A stretch of DNA of 59,369 nt from DASWTL01 sp036402155. GTDB lineage: Bacteria; Bacteroidota; Bacteroidia; Sphingobacteriales; Sphingobacteriaceae. The position numbers and the translations under genes are program-made. Location: NCBI GenBank assembly GCA_036402155.1, contig DASWTL010000056.1, positions 1 to 59,369 on the forward strand, in the 5' to 3' direction. The notes under the pieces were generated by a model that did not search any database, had not been told where the DNA came from, and saw only the letters and a list, made by a program, of their open reading frames with translations. Positions 49,830 to 58,837 of the stretch are shown here, in pieces. How positions within the stretch are numbered: the first letter of the stretch is position 1; each line of letters opens with the position of its first letter.

Positions 49830-51254
49830 ATGGAAAAGATAGCTTCACTTGTACTGGTTCTTTTACTTGGCTGCCAACCTCTCTTTAGTCAGGGGAAGTT
49901 CAACACCGGACTGGATTTTGATGATGGCGCTTATCAGGCAGCTCCTAAAAAAGCAAAATTAACCCGTGGACTTGAAAAGGTCCCAGTAGCAGCTTCTATT
50001 AAACAATATGCACCTTATCCCGGTAATCAGGGCCGACATGGTACATGTACGGCCTGGGCCAGTTCATATTGTGGAAGAACTATAGTTGAAGCAGTGAAGA
50101 ACGGCTGGACAGACCGGGCAATGATAACTGAGAAAGCATTCTCTCCGGCATTTTTATTCCGGATACTGAAACCATCAGACCCTGATTGTAACGGCGGCTC
50201 AACAGTAGCTTCCGCATTTTCTACCCTGAAGAGTATTGGCACCATTCCGTACAATGACCTTTCAACCATGTGCACACCTGCTCTTAGTACTGCACAAATG
50301 GAAAAGGCTTCTCAGTTTAAGATCAAGGATTTTATGAGGCTTTTTGATGTTAATGCAACAGCCGAAATAAAAATTAAAGCCGTAAAAAAAGCAATTGCAG
50401 AAAAGAAACCTGTAGTTATAGGCATGCTTTGTCCGTCATCATTCTCTTATGCAAAGGAAGTATGGATGCCCAATGAGCAACCCACTTCTGATTTAGGAGG
50501 TCACGCCATGTGCGTTGTTGGGTATGATGATTCAAAATTTGGAGGAGCTTTTGAAATTCAGAACAGTTGGGGTCTTAATTGGGGGAATAAAGGATATGTG
50601 TGGATCAGGTACGAAGACTTTGCAAGGTTTACACGCTATTCATACGAGTTTATTGACCTTCCCGAACCCAAACCCGAAATACCTGACCTTTCCGGTCACC
50701 TTAAGTTTGAGTTATCCAATGGTCAGGAGATGCGTGCTAATCTCCTGGTCTCGACCAGGGGGCTAACTGTAGTTCCCGCCAAAACTGAACCCGGGCCCTT
50801 AACTCTTTACCGGATGGCCAGCGCTTATACAAGTGGTACCCGTTTCAGAATTTATATCTCGAACAACCAACCTGCCTTTGTTTATGCCATTAGTTCAGAT
50901 TTAAGCAATGAGATTACTAAGATATTTCCATATGAAGATGGAATCAGCGCTGCACTGACTGACAAAAAGAACGATGTAGCCATTCCGGATGAAGATCATT
51001 ATATAGAGTTCGATAATAAGCCTGGAAAAGATTTTTTATGTGTGCTTTATAGCAAGGATGAATTGAACATTAACAAACTGGTGCAGGAAATAAGCGCCCA
51101 GCAGGGTTCATTCAGCGAACGTATTTTTAACGTAATAGGCGATAAAATAGTTGATCCAAAGGGCATTAAATTCTCCTCCGAAAGCATTGCGTTTGAAGGT
51201 TTTAGCAATGGCAAAGCCATCGTACCCATGATGGTGGAACTTGAACACCGATAA
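49830..51254 (+). CDS. Exported papain-like (C1) cysteine protease with DUF4384-like domain
   Basis: The 474-residue protein has a signal peptide (about 1-20). The C1 peptidase domain (about 55-275) has all catalytic residues: Q67 for the oxyanion hole, nucleophile C73 in QGRHGTCTAWA, H225 in GGHAMCVVGYDD and N245 in IQNSWGLNWG. The usual CWAF after the cysteine is CTAW here. No clear propeptide is seen. Residues about 325-410 (YTSGTRFRIYISNNQPAFVY and IFPYEDG) fit DUF4384, a domain often found with caspase-like and kinase proteins. It is gene 1 of the operon, 25 bases before the first caspase-like gene, and acts outside the cytoplasm. Confidence 0.88.
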   Translation: MEKIASLVLVLLLGCQPLFSQGKFNTGLDFDDGAYQAAPKKAKLTRGLEKVPVAASIKQYAPYPGNQGRHGTCTAWASSYCGRTIVEAVKNGWTDRAMITEKAFSPAFLFRILKPSDPDCNGGSTVASAFSTLKSIGTIPYNDLSTMCTPALSTAQMEKASQFKIKDFMRLFDVNATAEIKIKAVKKAIAEKKPVVIGMLCPSSFSYAKEVWMPNEQPTSDLGGHAMCVVGYDDSKFGGAFEIQNSWGLNWGNKGYVWIRYEDFARFTRYSYEFIDLPEPKPEIPDLSGHLKFELSNGQEMRANLLVSTRGLTVVPAKTEPGPLTLYRMASAYTSGTRFRIYISNNQPAFVYAISSDLSNEITKIFPYEDGISAALTDKKNDVAIPDEDHYIEFDNKPGKDFLCVLYSKDELNINKLVQEISAQQGSFSERIFNVIGDKIVDPKGIKFSSESIAFEGFSNGKAIVPMMVELEHR

Positions 51255-51279
51255 AATATAAAAAGTTAATCTCTATTAT

Positions 51280-53418
51280 ATGCTTAGAATAGTTTTGTTT
51301 TTTACATTTCTGGTGTTTACTGAAGCATCTTTTTCAAGGAATCTAATAAACGTTGCGGCCGATTTTGACGAAGCAGTGTCACTGGCCAAACAAGCCGACG
51401 AACTCCTTAAAACGGGAGATGTGCCCAGGGCCACGGAGCTTATCAATCAATCTATCAGTAAATATCCTGTTGCAGAAGTTTTCGATTATGCCAAAAGCCT
51501 GGCCAGGCTTTCAGACCTTACAGGCGCCAATATGATCATGGAAAAAGTGATTGAGCGTGTCAGATCATTTCCCACTAACACGTTGATGGCAAAGTCGCCC
51601 ATACCGGGAGTGCAGACAAGCGCCGAAACCGAGAAAAGCCGGGTTCTCTGGGGCTTTGCCTTCCGCAGTTACCAGGTGAACCGGGCCTTCGGTAACAGGG
51701 ATCAGATCATCCGAAGTATGAAACTGATGGAGGAACCGGTGATTATCGAGAAGAAGGCAAAAAATAAGTATACATTCGACGTCGAAGCGCACATGCAGAG
51801 GGTCTTCCGGTATATGCGTTTCATGTTTGAAGGTGATCTGGTAGAGGCAGAGCGGCTGCTCAATGCTATACCCACAGGAGTTGCAATGAGTAACGAAATC
51901 AGACAATTGTCGCAGGTCAGCCTCGATGTACTTGCTAATAATTTTGATAAAGCTTTTTCCACTGCGCGTGACTTACAGACCAAGAAAGGCTATGAAGATT
52001 CCGCTAATTACATCTACTTCTATATATATGCCATGAAAGGCGACCAGAAGGCCATGGAATACTTCCCGAAGCTCCTTCCCACACTACAGGAACAAAACCG
52101 CACTTACTATCTTCTGGCCCTACTGGACCTGGCGAAAAAAGACTATGCTTCTGCATTAAAGAATCTGAAACTGTCAACCTCACTAAGGGAGACGAACATT
52201 TTGATGTCTGATCAGCTTACTGAAAACTGGGACCTGTATAAAGCTTTCGGGGATGCTTACACCGGTTTGAAGGAATACAGCAAGGCGCGTGAAAACTATG
52301 CCATTTCATTGCTCTACTATCAAAATTATAAACCTACACAAGATGCACTAGCTGCCTTATCCCGCTTACAGGATGCTGAAATCGGTGCAGACAAAACCGC
52401 CCCGGTTATAACCATCACATCTCCAGAAACCAGACGCGGTCTAAAAGTTACACGTTCCGAATCGGAGCAGACCATACGGGGCATCGCTGCCGATCCGGCG
52501 GGCATACAAAGCGTTACTATAAATGGACAAGCGGCCTATGTTCAGGATGCCGGGGATTTCTGGGCCTCTGTTACGCTTAAAACTGGGAGCAACATTATCA
52601 AGGTAGTAGCAACAGATAAGGCCGGTAACACAGGCACTCATCAGTTTACTATAGAAAAAACTTCGATTCAACCTAACCCAGCATCTGATATTATTGCCGT
52701 GAAAGAAAGCGAGGGCAGAAACTATTGCCTGCTTATTGCCGCACAAAATTATTCCGATTCAGCTATTCCATCCCTTGAGAACCCTATAGCCGATGCAATC
52801 AAGCTGAAAATTGTCTTAAAAAACCAGTATGCTTTCGAGGATGCAGACATTATTACCCTCTTTAACCCTCAGGCAACTGATATTAAGAGGAAGCTGATGG
52901 AGCTGAGCAACCTCATTCGTCCGGAAGATAACCTGGTGATCTTCTATGCAGGGCACGGCATCTGGGTAGATAAAGAGAAAAAAGGATACTGGCTGATGAC
53001 AGATGCAAAATACAATGATAGGAGCACATGGCTGCCCAACAAGGACGTGCTGGATCTGATAGCCAAACTACCGGCACGTCATACCCTGCTCATTACGGAT
53101 GCCTGCTTTTCAGGTTCGGTATTCCGGACCCGTGGGCTCGGGGCAGGCGCTCCTGTTGCTCTTCGGGAGATGGATGAAAAGATCAGCCGAGTAGCCATCA
53201 CCTCTGGTAATGATACCGAAGTACCTGATGAAAGCGTATTCATGAAGTACCTGGTCAAGGCATTGAGTGAGAACAACGAAAGATATCTAACCGCACAGAA
53301 AATGTTTGTAACTAAGATCATCGAGGCGGTAATGACGGAGACCAAAACAGAGCCGAGGTATGGAACACTTGAATCGGCAGGACATATTGGCGGCGATTTC
53401 ATATTCACCAAACGATAA
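51280..53418 (+). CDS. Exported TPR-Ig-caspase (C14) protein A
   Basis: The 712-residue protein has an N-terminal signal peptide (about 1-18). TPR-like helices cover about 25-90 and 250-360. An Ig-like domain of the glucodextranase-B type follows at 374-460 (APVITITSPE to ATDKAGNTG). The C14 peptidase domain (about 480-712) starts NYCLLIAAQNY and has the dyad H559 in YAGHG and C609 in TDACFSG, so it should be an active caspase-like enzyme. The C-terminal block ETKTEPRYGTLESAGHIGGDF is shared with the next gene. Bacterial C14 enzymes usually cut after Arg or Lys; the target here is unknown. Confidence 0.9.
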   Translation: MLRIVLFFTFLVFTEASFSRNLINVAADFDEAVSLAKQADELLKTGDVPRATELINQSISKYPVAEVFDYAKSLARLSDLTGANMIMEKVIERVRSFPTNTLMAKSPIPGVQTSAETEKSRVLWGFAFRSYQVNRAFGNRDQIIRSMKLMEEPVIIEKKAKNKYTFDVEAHMQRVFRYMRFMFEGDLVEAERLLNAIPTGVAMSNEIRQLSQVSLDVLANNFDKAFSTARDLQTKKGYEDSANYIYFYIYAMKGDQKAMEYFPKLLPTLQEQNRTYYLLALLDLAKKDYASALKNLKLSTSLRETNILMSDQLTENWDLYKAFGDAYTGLKEYSKARENYAISLLYYQNYKPTQDALAALSRLQDAEIGADKTAPVITITSPETRRGLKVTRSESEQTIRGIAADPAGIQSVTINGQAAYVQDAGDFWASVTLKTGSNIIKVVATDKAGNTGTHQFTIEKTSIQPNPASDIIAVKESEGRNYCLLIAAQNYSDSAIPSLENPIADAIKLKIVLKNQYAFEDADIITLFNPQATDIKRKLMELSNLIRPEDNLVIFYAGHGIWVDKEKKGYWLMTDAKYNDRSTWLPNKDVLDLIAKLPARHTLLITDACFSGSVFRTRGLGAGAPVALREMDEKISRVAITSGNDTEVPDESVFMKYLVKALSENNERYLTAQKMFVTKIIEAVMTETKTEPRYGTLESAGHIGGDFIFTKR

Positions 53419-53428
53419 CAACTACAGA

Positions 53429-55702
53429 ATGATAAGAAAAATTACATTATTGCTATTTTTTTGCAGCACCTTTAGAGCTGCCATCGGTCAGGAGAATCTA
53501 TCCCAAAATGCACAGGAGACGGCCTACGGCGAAGCGAAAAAACTTGTAGAACGGGCCACAATCCAGTTGAAGGCAGGCAACAGCAGGTTTGCCGACTCAT
53601 TGGTCAGGAAATCTATTTCGATCTTCCCCACTACTGATGTTTATGAATACGCAAAAGAAATCATGCGAGCCTCTGACATCAGGCATGGAAATGAACTGAT
53701 GGACTTGAATTTTAAAAGACTTCAGGGAATGCAGGTTGAGCGTATTGCTACACCTTTTACCACGGTTGATCGTAAATTCTTCTCCATGCAGGGCGAATTT
53801 GTCGTCAAGTATTCCATGATGAAAAAAGTCACCATGCTGCATGAACATGCTGTACATATTTTGAAAACCAACAAGGGCCTGGGCAACCATGAGTCGATTG
53901 GTAAAGCTTATCAGCGAGTGGTAGAGAACCGGATCGAGTACAAAATTAAGACATTTGACGGCCCCCTGGTAAATATGGTAACAGGGGGAGAAACCCATAC
54001 CCTCGCCGACGACATGTACTATAAGCCCCGTATGATCGAACAATTTCAGTTCAGAATGGAGTATTACATGTTTTTCAACAAACATAAGGAGGCACTAACA
54101 TACATTTCAGACCGACCGGAAAAAGGGTTTATAAAAAAGGAACTTTACGAGCAATATCTGGTTCTGGTACTGGCAGACATGGGGGAGTACGATAAGGCAC
54201 TGGCTGCGGCAAAAGGATTGGATAAGGACATACGCGATAACTTCATTGGCATTGTGAAACTAAAAAAAGGTGATTTGGACCTGCCTGCATCATTCGTGAA
54301 AAATAAATTCGAGCCACGAAACCCGGCCCCTGCCATGTTCGCAAACATGGAAATGATGGGACTACCCAACATGGGAAACGGAGCTACCGAATTACCCGCA
54401 GCATTAAATGACCATGGGCTGTACCTGATGATCCGGAAAGATTATGCCGGTGCGGCAGAAAAATTCAAAGCTGCAATCAAAGCACGCGGCGGCGTACTGT
54501 TTTTCGGATTTTCTGCGGATGAATATCCCTGGAAAATTTACAAGAACCTGGGTGATGCCTATACTGCCATGAAAGAATTTACAAAAGCACGCGACAGCTA
54601 TCGCATTTCGCTGCTTTATTATCCTGAATATCAGGCTGCGTCCGATGCCATGGACAAAATGGAGCAGCTGTATGCGGCTGAACAATCTTTAGACAAAACC
54701 GGCCCCGTGATCACTATTACGTCCCCGGCGAGCCGCGGGCTTAAAATCACAGCATCCGGGAAAGATATAATGGTTCGCGGATTTGCACAAGATCCCTCCG
54801 GAATTAAAGAAGTAACTATCAATGGAACAAAGGCTTATTCGCAGGAAAGCGGAAACTTCTGGAACAATGTGGTTCTTGCAGAGAATGTTTCCGCTATAAC
54901 TGTCACTGCTACTGATAAAGCGGGGAATGCCGGAACCGCTAAATTCACACTTGAGAGATCCAACACTGAGCCGATTGCGGTGGCCGGGGCTGCTGAACCT
55001 AAGAACTATTGTCTTCTTATTGCGGCTCAGAACTACGCCGACAATGCCATTCCATCATTAGAAAACCCGGTTGGAGACGCACTGAAACTGAAGATCATTT
55101 TCAAAGAAAAATATAAGTTCGAAGAGTCTGACATCGTTACACTCCTGAATCCCTCAAATAATGATATCAAAAGGCAATTGATAGAACTTTCAACACGGGT
55201 CCAACCTGAAGACAATCTCATTATCTTTTATGCAGGTCACGGTATTTGGTCAGAAAAGGAAAAGAAAGGCTTTTGGTTGATGACCGACGCGAAATTTAGC
55301 GACCAGTCCAGCTGGCTTCCTAATAAAGAAGTGCTGGATCTCATATCAAAAGTTCCCGCCCAGCATACACTGTTAATTACTGATGCCTGCTTTTCAGGCT
55401 CGGTATTCCGTACGCGTGGTTTGGGTGCAAACGCCTCCGCTGCACTTAAAGAACTTGATTCCAAAGTAAGCCGGGTTGCCATCACTTCCGGAAATGACAC
55501 TGAGGTGCCAGATGAAAGTGTTTTTATGAAATATCTTGTAAAGGCACTCAATGACAACCGCGACTCCTATATGACAGCACAGAAGCTTTTCATTACCAAA
55601 ATACTCGAAGCTGTTATGACAGAGACTAAAACCCAGCCCCGATATGGTACTCTTGAATCAGCCGGACATGTTGGTGGCGACTTTATTTTTGTGAAGAAAT
55701 AG
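53429..55702 (+). CDS. Exported TPR-Ig-caspase (C14) protein B
   Basis: I place the start at 53429, where a signal peptide begins (ends about IGQ, residue 21); an upstream in-frame ATG at 53360 lies inside the previous gene. The 757-residue protein has TPR-like helices (about 30-90, 205-270 and 325-410), an Ig-like domain (about 425-510) and a C14 domain (about 525-757) with H604 in YAGHG and C654 in TDACFSG. The Ig and C14 halves are very close to protein A; the N-terminal halves share little. It probably arose by tandem duplication with diversified N-terminus. Ten bases separate it from gene A. Confidence 0.9.
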   Translation: MIRKITLLLFFCSTFRAAIGQENLSQNAQETAYGEAKKLVERATIQLKAGNSRFADSLVRKSISIFPTTDVYEYAKEIMRASDIRHGNELMDLNFKRLQGMQVERIATPFTTVDRKFFSMQGEFVVKYSMMKKVTMLHEHAVHILKTNKGLGNHESIGKAYQRVVENRIEYKIKTFDGPLVNMVTGGETHTLADDMYYKPRMIEQFQFRMEYYMFFNKHKEALTYISDRPEKGFIKKELYEQYLVLVLADMGEYDKALAAAKGLDKDIRDNFIGIVKLKKGDLDLPASFVKNKFEPRNPAPAMFANMEMMGLPNMGNGATELPAALNDHGLYLMIRKDYAGAAEKFKAAIKARGGVLFFGFSADEYPWKIYKNLGDAYTAMKEFTKARDSYRISLLYYPEYQAASDAMDKMEQLYAAEQSLDKTGPVITITSPASRGLKITASGKDIMVRGFAQDPSGIKEVTINGTKAYSQESGNFWNNVVLAENVSAITVTATDKAGNAGTAKFTLERSNTEPIAVAGAAEPKNYCLLIAAQNYADNAIPSLENPVGDALKLKIIFKEKYKFEESDIVTLLNPSNNDIKRQLIELSTRVQPEDNLIIFYAGHGIWSEKEKKGFWLMTDAKFSDQSSWLPNKEVLDLISKVPAQHTLLITDACFSGSVFRTRGLGANASAALKELDSKVSRVAITSGNDTEVPDESVFMKYLVKALNDNRDSYMTAQKLFITKILEAVMTETKTQPRYGTLESAGHVGGDFIFVKK

Positions 55703-55726
55703 GCTTAAAACCAGAAAAACAAGGAA

Positions 55727-56908
55727 ATGAAATCCCGGATAAAGTGGATAATCAGCGTGGCTCATGCCCTTATCCTGCTGTTGCTCACTGCATTCTGGAT
55801 GAACACGGATTTTACCTACGGGGATGAGCGAATGCTTGTCCAATGGTCTTCGATTTTAAAAAGGGTGGTGTTGGGCATTGACGAAGATCCGCCCAAGACC
55901 GACTACCTTTTTATCAACCTGGCCTATGAAAAAGCGTTGATCCCTCTTGAAGACGGCTTGGGAAATGAAGTAATTACCGACCGTGAAAAACTCAGTCAGT
56001 TCTTTCAGATCCTTAAAAGGAATCAGGATAAGGTTAAGTTCACGGTTTGCGATGTATTTCTAAAAGGGCAATCGGAAAACGATAGTTTGCTTGAGTACTC
56101 CGTAAAAGGAATTAAAAATGTGGTCTTCCCCACACATCTGGACGAGGATGGTCATCCCGAAAAACTCGATATAGCAGTTCCCCATGCTATTGCAGATTAC
56201 AGGATGGCTACCGGCGGATTCCTGAAGTTCAAGCTCTTTCAGCATGATACGCTTGCAACCCTTCCGGTAAGGCTGATCGAACAAACTACCGGGAGGAAAT
56301 TCACAAGCTCCCAGGGCATGTATTTTGACCAGGAAAGACCAAGTCTTAATTCGGTCATTATCGACTACCAGATACGTGCTCATGAAGTGTTTGAACAGGC
56401 AGAGTATCCTGTGGTAAACCTTTCTGAATTACTAATCCTCCCTGAAGAGATCATCGTGAACGACTTCCTAAAAAACCGGATCATCCTGATGGGCGATTTT
56501 AATGACGACGTACATGAAACTATTTTTGGTTCTACTCCCGGTACACTTATACTTTTAAATGTTTATCTAACGCTGAAGAATGGCCATCATATGCTCACAG
56601 GATGGTGGCTGCTATTTATAGTACTGGGTTACACCATATTTTCGCGGGTGATGCTTTTCCCTGAAAATGACCAGTCACGGATAAGGAATATCCGATGGAT
56701 AGGCCCCCTGTTGGGCAGTGTTATCTATCTTTCCGCGCTGTCGGTCATTTCCCACCTATTGTTCAATATTCACATCCAGGTACTAATCCTCACTTTATAC
56801 ATCAATTTACTACGATTTATCATCCGCTTAAATCAGACAGAGGTAAGCTGGGCCCGCACAAAAGACTGGTTCATAGAACTTCGGGAAACTTATTTTAATT
56901 TTCAATAA
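55727..56908 (+). CDS. CHASE2-type membrane sensor without output domain
   Basis: The 393-residue protein has one N-terminal membrane helix (about 8-26), a large extracytoplasmic domain (about 27-285), and three C-terminal helices (about 290-310, 325-345 and 350-370). The order and the late motif RIILMGDFNDDVHETIFGSTPGTLILLNVYL match CHASE2, whose consensus has a VxIG-x-D and a GxxPG step there. CHASE2 is normally joined to a kinase or cyclase; here only about 25 residues remain after the last helix. It therefore may sense outside and signal through partners, such as the co-encoded proteases. It is gene 4 of the operon. Confidence 0.8.
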   Translation: MKSRIKWIISVAHALILLLLTAFWMNTDFTYGDERMLVQWSSILKRVVLGIDEDPPKTDYLFINLAYEKALIPLEDGLGNEVITDREKLSQFFQILKRNQDKVKFTVCDVFLKGQSENDSLLEYSVKGIKNVVFPTHLDEDGHPEKLDIAVPHAIADYRMATGGFLKFKLFQHDTLATLPVRLIEQTTGRKFTSSQGMYFDQERPSLNSVIIDYQIRAHEVFEQAEYPVVNLSELLILPEEIIVNDFLKNRIILMGDFNDDVHETIFGSTPGTLILLNVYLTLKNGHHMLTGWWLLFIVLGYTIFSRVMLFPENDQSRIRNIRWIGPLLGSVIYLSALSVISHLLFNIHIQVLILTLYINLLRFIIRLNQTEVSWARTKDWFIELRETYFNFQ

Positions 56909-56912
56909 ACTC

Positions 56913-57698
56913 ATGAAAAAACTACTAATAGTACTATTATTCTGGATAACCTCTCTTCCCACGATGGCTGCGGAGAAGTATTATGTAACCTTTGTAAAGG
57001 GGGATGTTACACTTGAACGCACTAAAGCGAAAGTGAAAGTTGGCGATGCACTGAATCCCGAGGATAAGTTGGTGTTTATAGATAAAACCGCCAAAGTATC
57101 TTGTATTAGTCCGGGAAAAGGAAGGTTCGATATAAAAGCTCAGGGAGCAAAGCCAGGAAATAAGGGTGAACTACTGGCTGTACTGAAAAATAGTTTGGTG
57201 CCCGCTTCAGGTACCTACCATTTAAGCACCCGCTCATTAATGTTTGAAGGGTATGACCCAAAAACCTATTTTCATTCAGCCGAAACTAACAATCATATAC
57301 TGCTTATAGCAAACGAAGCACTCCCTGTTAAGCCTTCATACAAGATGGATGACATTAATTTTTTCTTTTTACAATACAAGAACAACGATCGAACTGAAAC
57401 CAAAAAACTTCAGCACAGCTCTAATGGGTTGATCTTTCACCCGCTGTTACTTCCCGGGGTTGAAAAAGTAATGCTATGTTATCAGACTAATGTTAGTGGT
57501 GCATCCCGTTCTGCTATCATAGCTGAGTTCTACCCCGTTATTGTTTCCAGGGCGGATATTCAGCATCAGATTAAATTATTGAAAGATTTTTCAGGAATAA
57601 ACGACCCTAAGAAACTTAAAAAAGAAATCCTATACCACCTGTTCCAGAATTATGGTAAAATAGGAGAGGAGGTTTTATCTACTGCATTGGGATTGTGA
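56913..57698 (+). CDS. Small exported FecR-like domain protein
   Basis: The 261-residue protein has a signal peptide (1-19). Residues 22-85 fit a FecR-like beta fold: YVTFVKGDVTLERTKAKVKVGDALNPEDKLVF, then a ...KVSCISPGKGRFDIKAQ strand pair. The C-terminal half (about 110-261) has no recognised domain. It starts four bases after the CHASE2 gene, so it is surely co-transcribed. FecR domains are used to receive or transmit envelope signals, and they occur with CHASE2 and caspase-like or CHAT proteins in other bacteria. The assignment is weaker than for the other four genes. Confidence 0.65.
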   Translation: MKKLLIVLLFWITSLPTMAAEKYYVTFVKGDVTLERTKAKVKVGDALNPEDKLVFIDKTAKVSCISPGKGRFDIKAQGAKPGNKGELLAVLKNSLVPASGTYHLSTRSLMFEGYDPKTYFHSAETNNHILLIANEALPVKPSYKMDDINFFFLQYKNNDRTETKKLQHSSNGLIFHPLLLPGVEKVMLCYQTNVSGASRSAIIAEFYPVIVSRADIQHQIKLLKDFSGINDPKKLKKEILYHLFQNYGKIGEEVLSTALGL

Positions 57699-57873
57699 TT
57701 CTTTAGGGTTATTAGCTGGTCGCTAGTCTCAATCGTTAGTTTTTAAAGCTGAGTGAAGTTACCTTTTAAAGGGAAGGATGTGATAAAGCGAAAGGCACCT
57801 TATTGGTATCTTTCACCACAATCTTTGTAAGGCTATTTGTGGTTTTAGTGATAGTTTGCTGCGAAAAAAGCCA

Positions 57874-58140
57874 TTATTCGTCTTCTTTTACAGGCTCACT
57901 GTTATTAAACTCTTCAATAAGTTTAATTGCGTGTTCTTGGTCTAAACTTGACACTATTACTTTGATTGGATTAAAACCACCAGCGGATACAACCCATGGT
58001 TCGAGAGTACCCATTAACTTATTCTCAATAAATGCGTGAATTTGATTGTCTTCCAAGACGTTTTGGATCATTGTAGCTTGCCATAGTTCTCCAGCAAACA
58101 CTTCAACCAGCTTAATGTCTTTTTGCTTTTGCTTATCCAT
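57874..58140 (-). CDS. DUF2007 family small protein, right copy
   Basis: The 88-residue protein is a paralogue of the one at 48741-48959: LVEVFAGELWQATMIQNVLEDNQIHAFIENK, then an equal-length centre and IKVIVSSLDQEHAIKLIEEF. It is convergent with the FecR-like gene. Its C-terminus is acidic. Function unknown; the fold is probably a small alpha-beta domain. The 175-base gap to the operon has no clear hairpin terminator. Confidence 0.82.
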   Translation of the reverse strand: MDKQKQKDIKLVEVFAGELWQATMIQNVLEDNQIHAFIENKLMGTLEPWVVSAGGFNPIKVIVSSLDQEHAIKLIEEFNNSEPVKEDE

Positions 58141-58474
58141 CTTTTTTATCTGAGGTTCTAACTAAGTTAAACATTTCATCCACTTAATTTAGCTTAGTAT
58201 GCATTGTATGTTTATAAGTAGCCGACGTTTGAGCTATGTTTCCTGTGTGATGATAAGTAAATGTAATTAAATAACTTACAAATAGAATTCAGACTTTAGC
58301 TTGCTATGATTGAATTAAACCCACATACTACTGAACCTTTAATATAGATATTCTTTTGCTCGTTTTTGATATGTATCAGTTTGTAGAGGTACACAACCTG
58401 TCATTATCCAACAAAAAAGCCCACAACTTAAGATACTACACCTTCAATTATGAGCTCATTCCATATTTTTATTG
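58141..58474. other. Intergenic region between DUF2007 gene and tRNA-Pro
   Basis: This 334-base A+T-rich stretch has no reading frame of note. I see no clear promoter pair, no tRNA fragment and no strong hairpin. It contains the upstream region of the DUF2007 gene. Confidence 0.6.
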
Positions 58475-58548
58475 TCGGGATGGCCGGATTTGAACCGACG
58501 ACCTCCAGCACCCCATGCTGGCGCGATACCGGGCTACGCTACATCCCG
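58475..58548 (-). tRNA. tRNA-Pro (anticodon GGG)
   Basis: The minus strand folds as a complete cloverleaf. The acceptor stem is CGGGATG paired with CATCCCG, the anticodon arm is CCAGC-ATGGGGT-GCTGG with anticodon GGG, and the T arm contains GGTTCAAATCC. The discriminator is A and CCA is not encoded. A TATATTTG promoter element lies 12 bases upstream. Confidence 0.95.
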
Positions 58549-58559
58549 AATTGAAAGCT

Positions 58560-58567
58560 CAAATATA
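58560..58567 (-). promoter_or_regulatory. -7 promoter element of tRNA-Pro
   Basis: The minus strand reads TATATTTG, matching TAnnTTTG, 12 bases from the tRNA 5' end. Confidence 0.55.
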
Positions 58568-58723
58568 ATAGTAGTATGTAATTTTTCATACGCCTATTAA
58601 CATCAAAAACTTAAATATTCAATTTTACAAATAATATAATTTTATCCACAAAATGCATATACCTATTTCAATAATTATAATTATTTGTACCTTTAAAAAT
58701 CAACTAACCAAATATAATATATT

Positions 58724-58751
58724 ACCCCTGTCGGTCTGGCAGGGGTTTTTT
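58724..58751 (+). terminator. Orphan rho-independent terminator
   Basis: ACCCCTG and CAGGGGT pair (58724-58730 with 58740-58746) with a nine-base loop, followed by a T-run. No gene on the plus strand precedes it; the nearest is 1 kb away. It may end an unknown short RNA from 58570-58720. Confidence 0.75.
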
Positions 58752-58837
58752 CTTTTTGCGGTTATTTGAATTGTTAAATAAATGTTAAATAAATAATAAT
58801 CCGCATTGTTTTTTATTAAAAACTGTATATTTGTTGC

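Noticed and set aside
53360..53428. Upstream start for caspase protein B
   Set aside because: The longer N-terminus would overlap the end of gene A and would bury the signal peptide that starts at 53429.
58475..58548. tRNA-Pro as the attachment site of an island containing the protease operon
   Set aside because: The tRNA 3' end faces the operon, but I found no second copy of its 3' part near 49.5-49.8 kb, and there is no integrase or transposase gene in the window.
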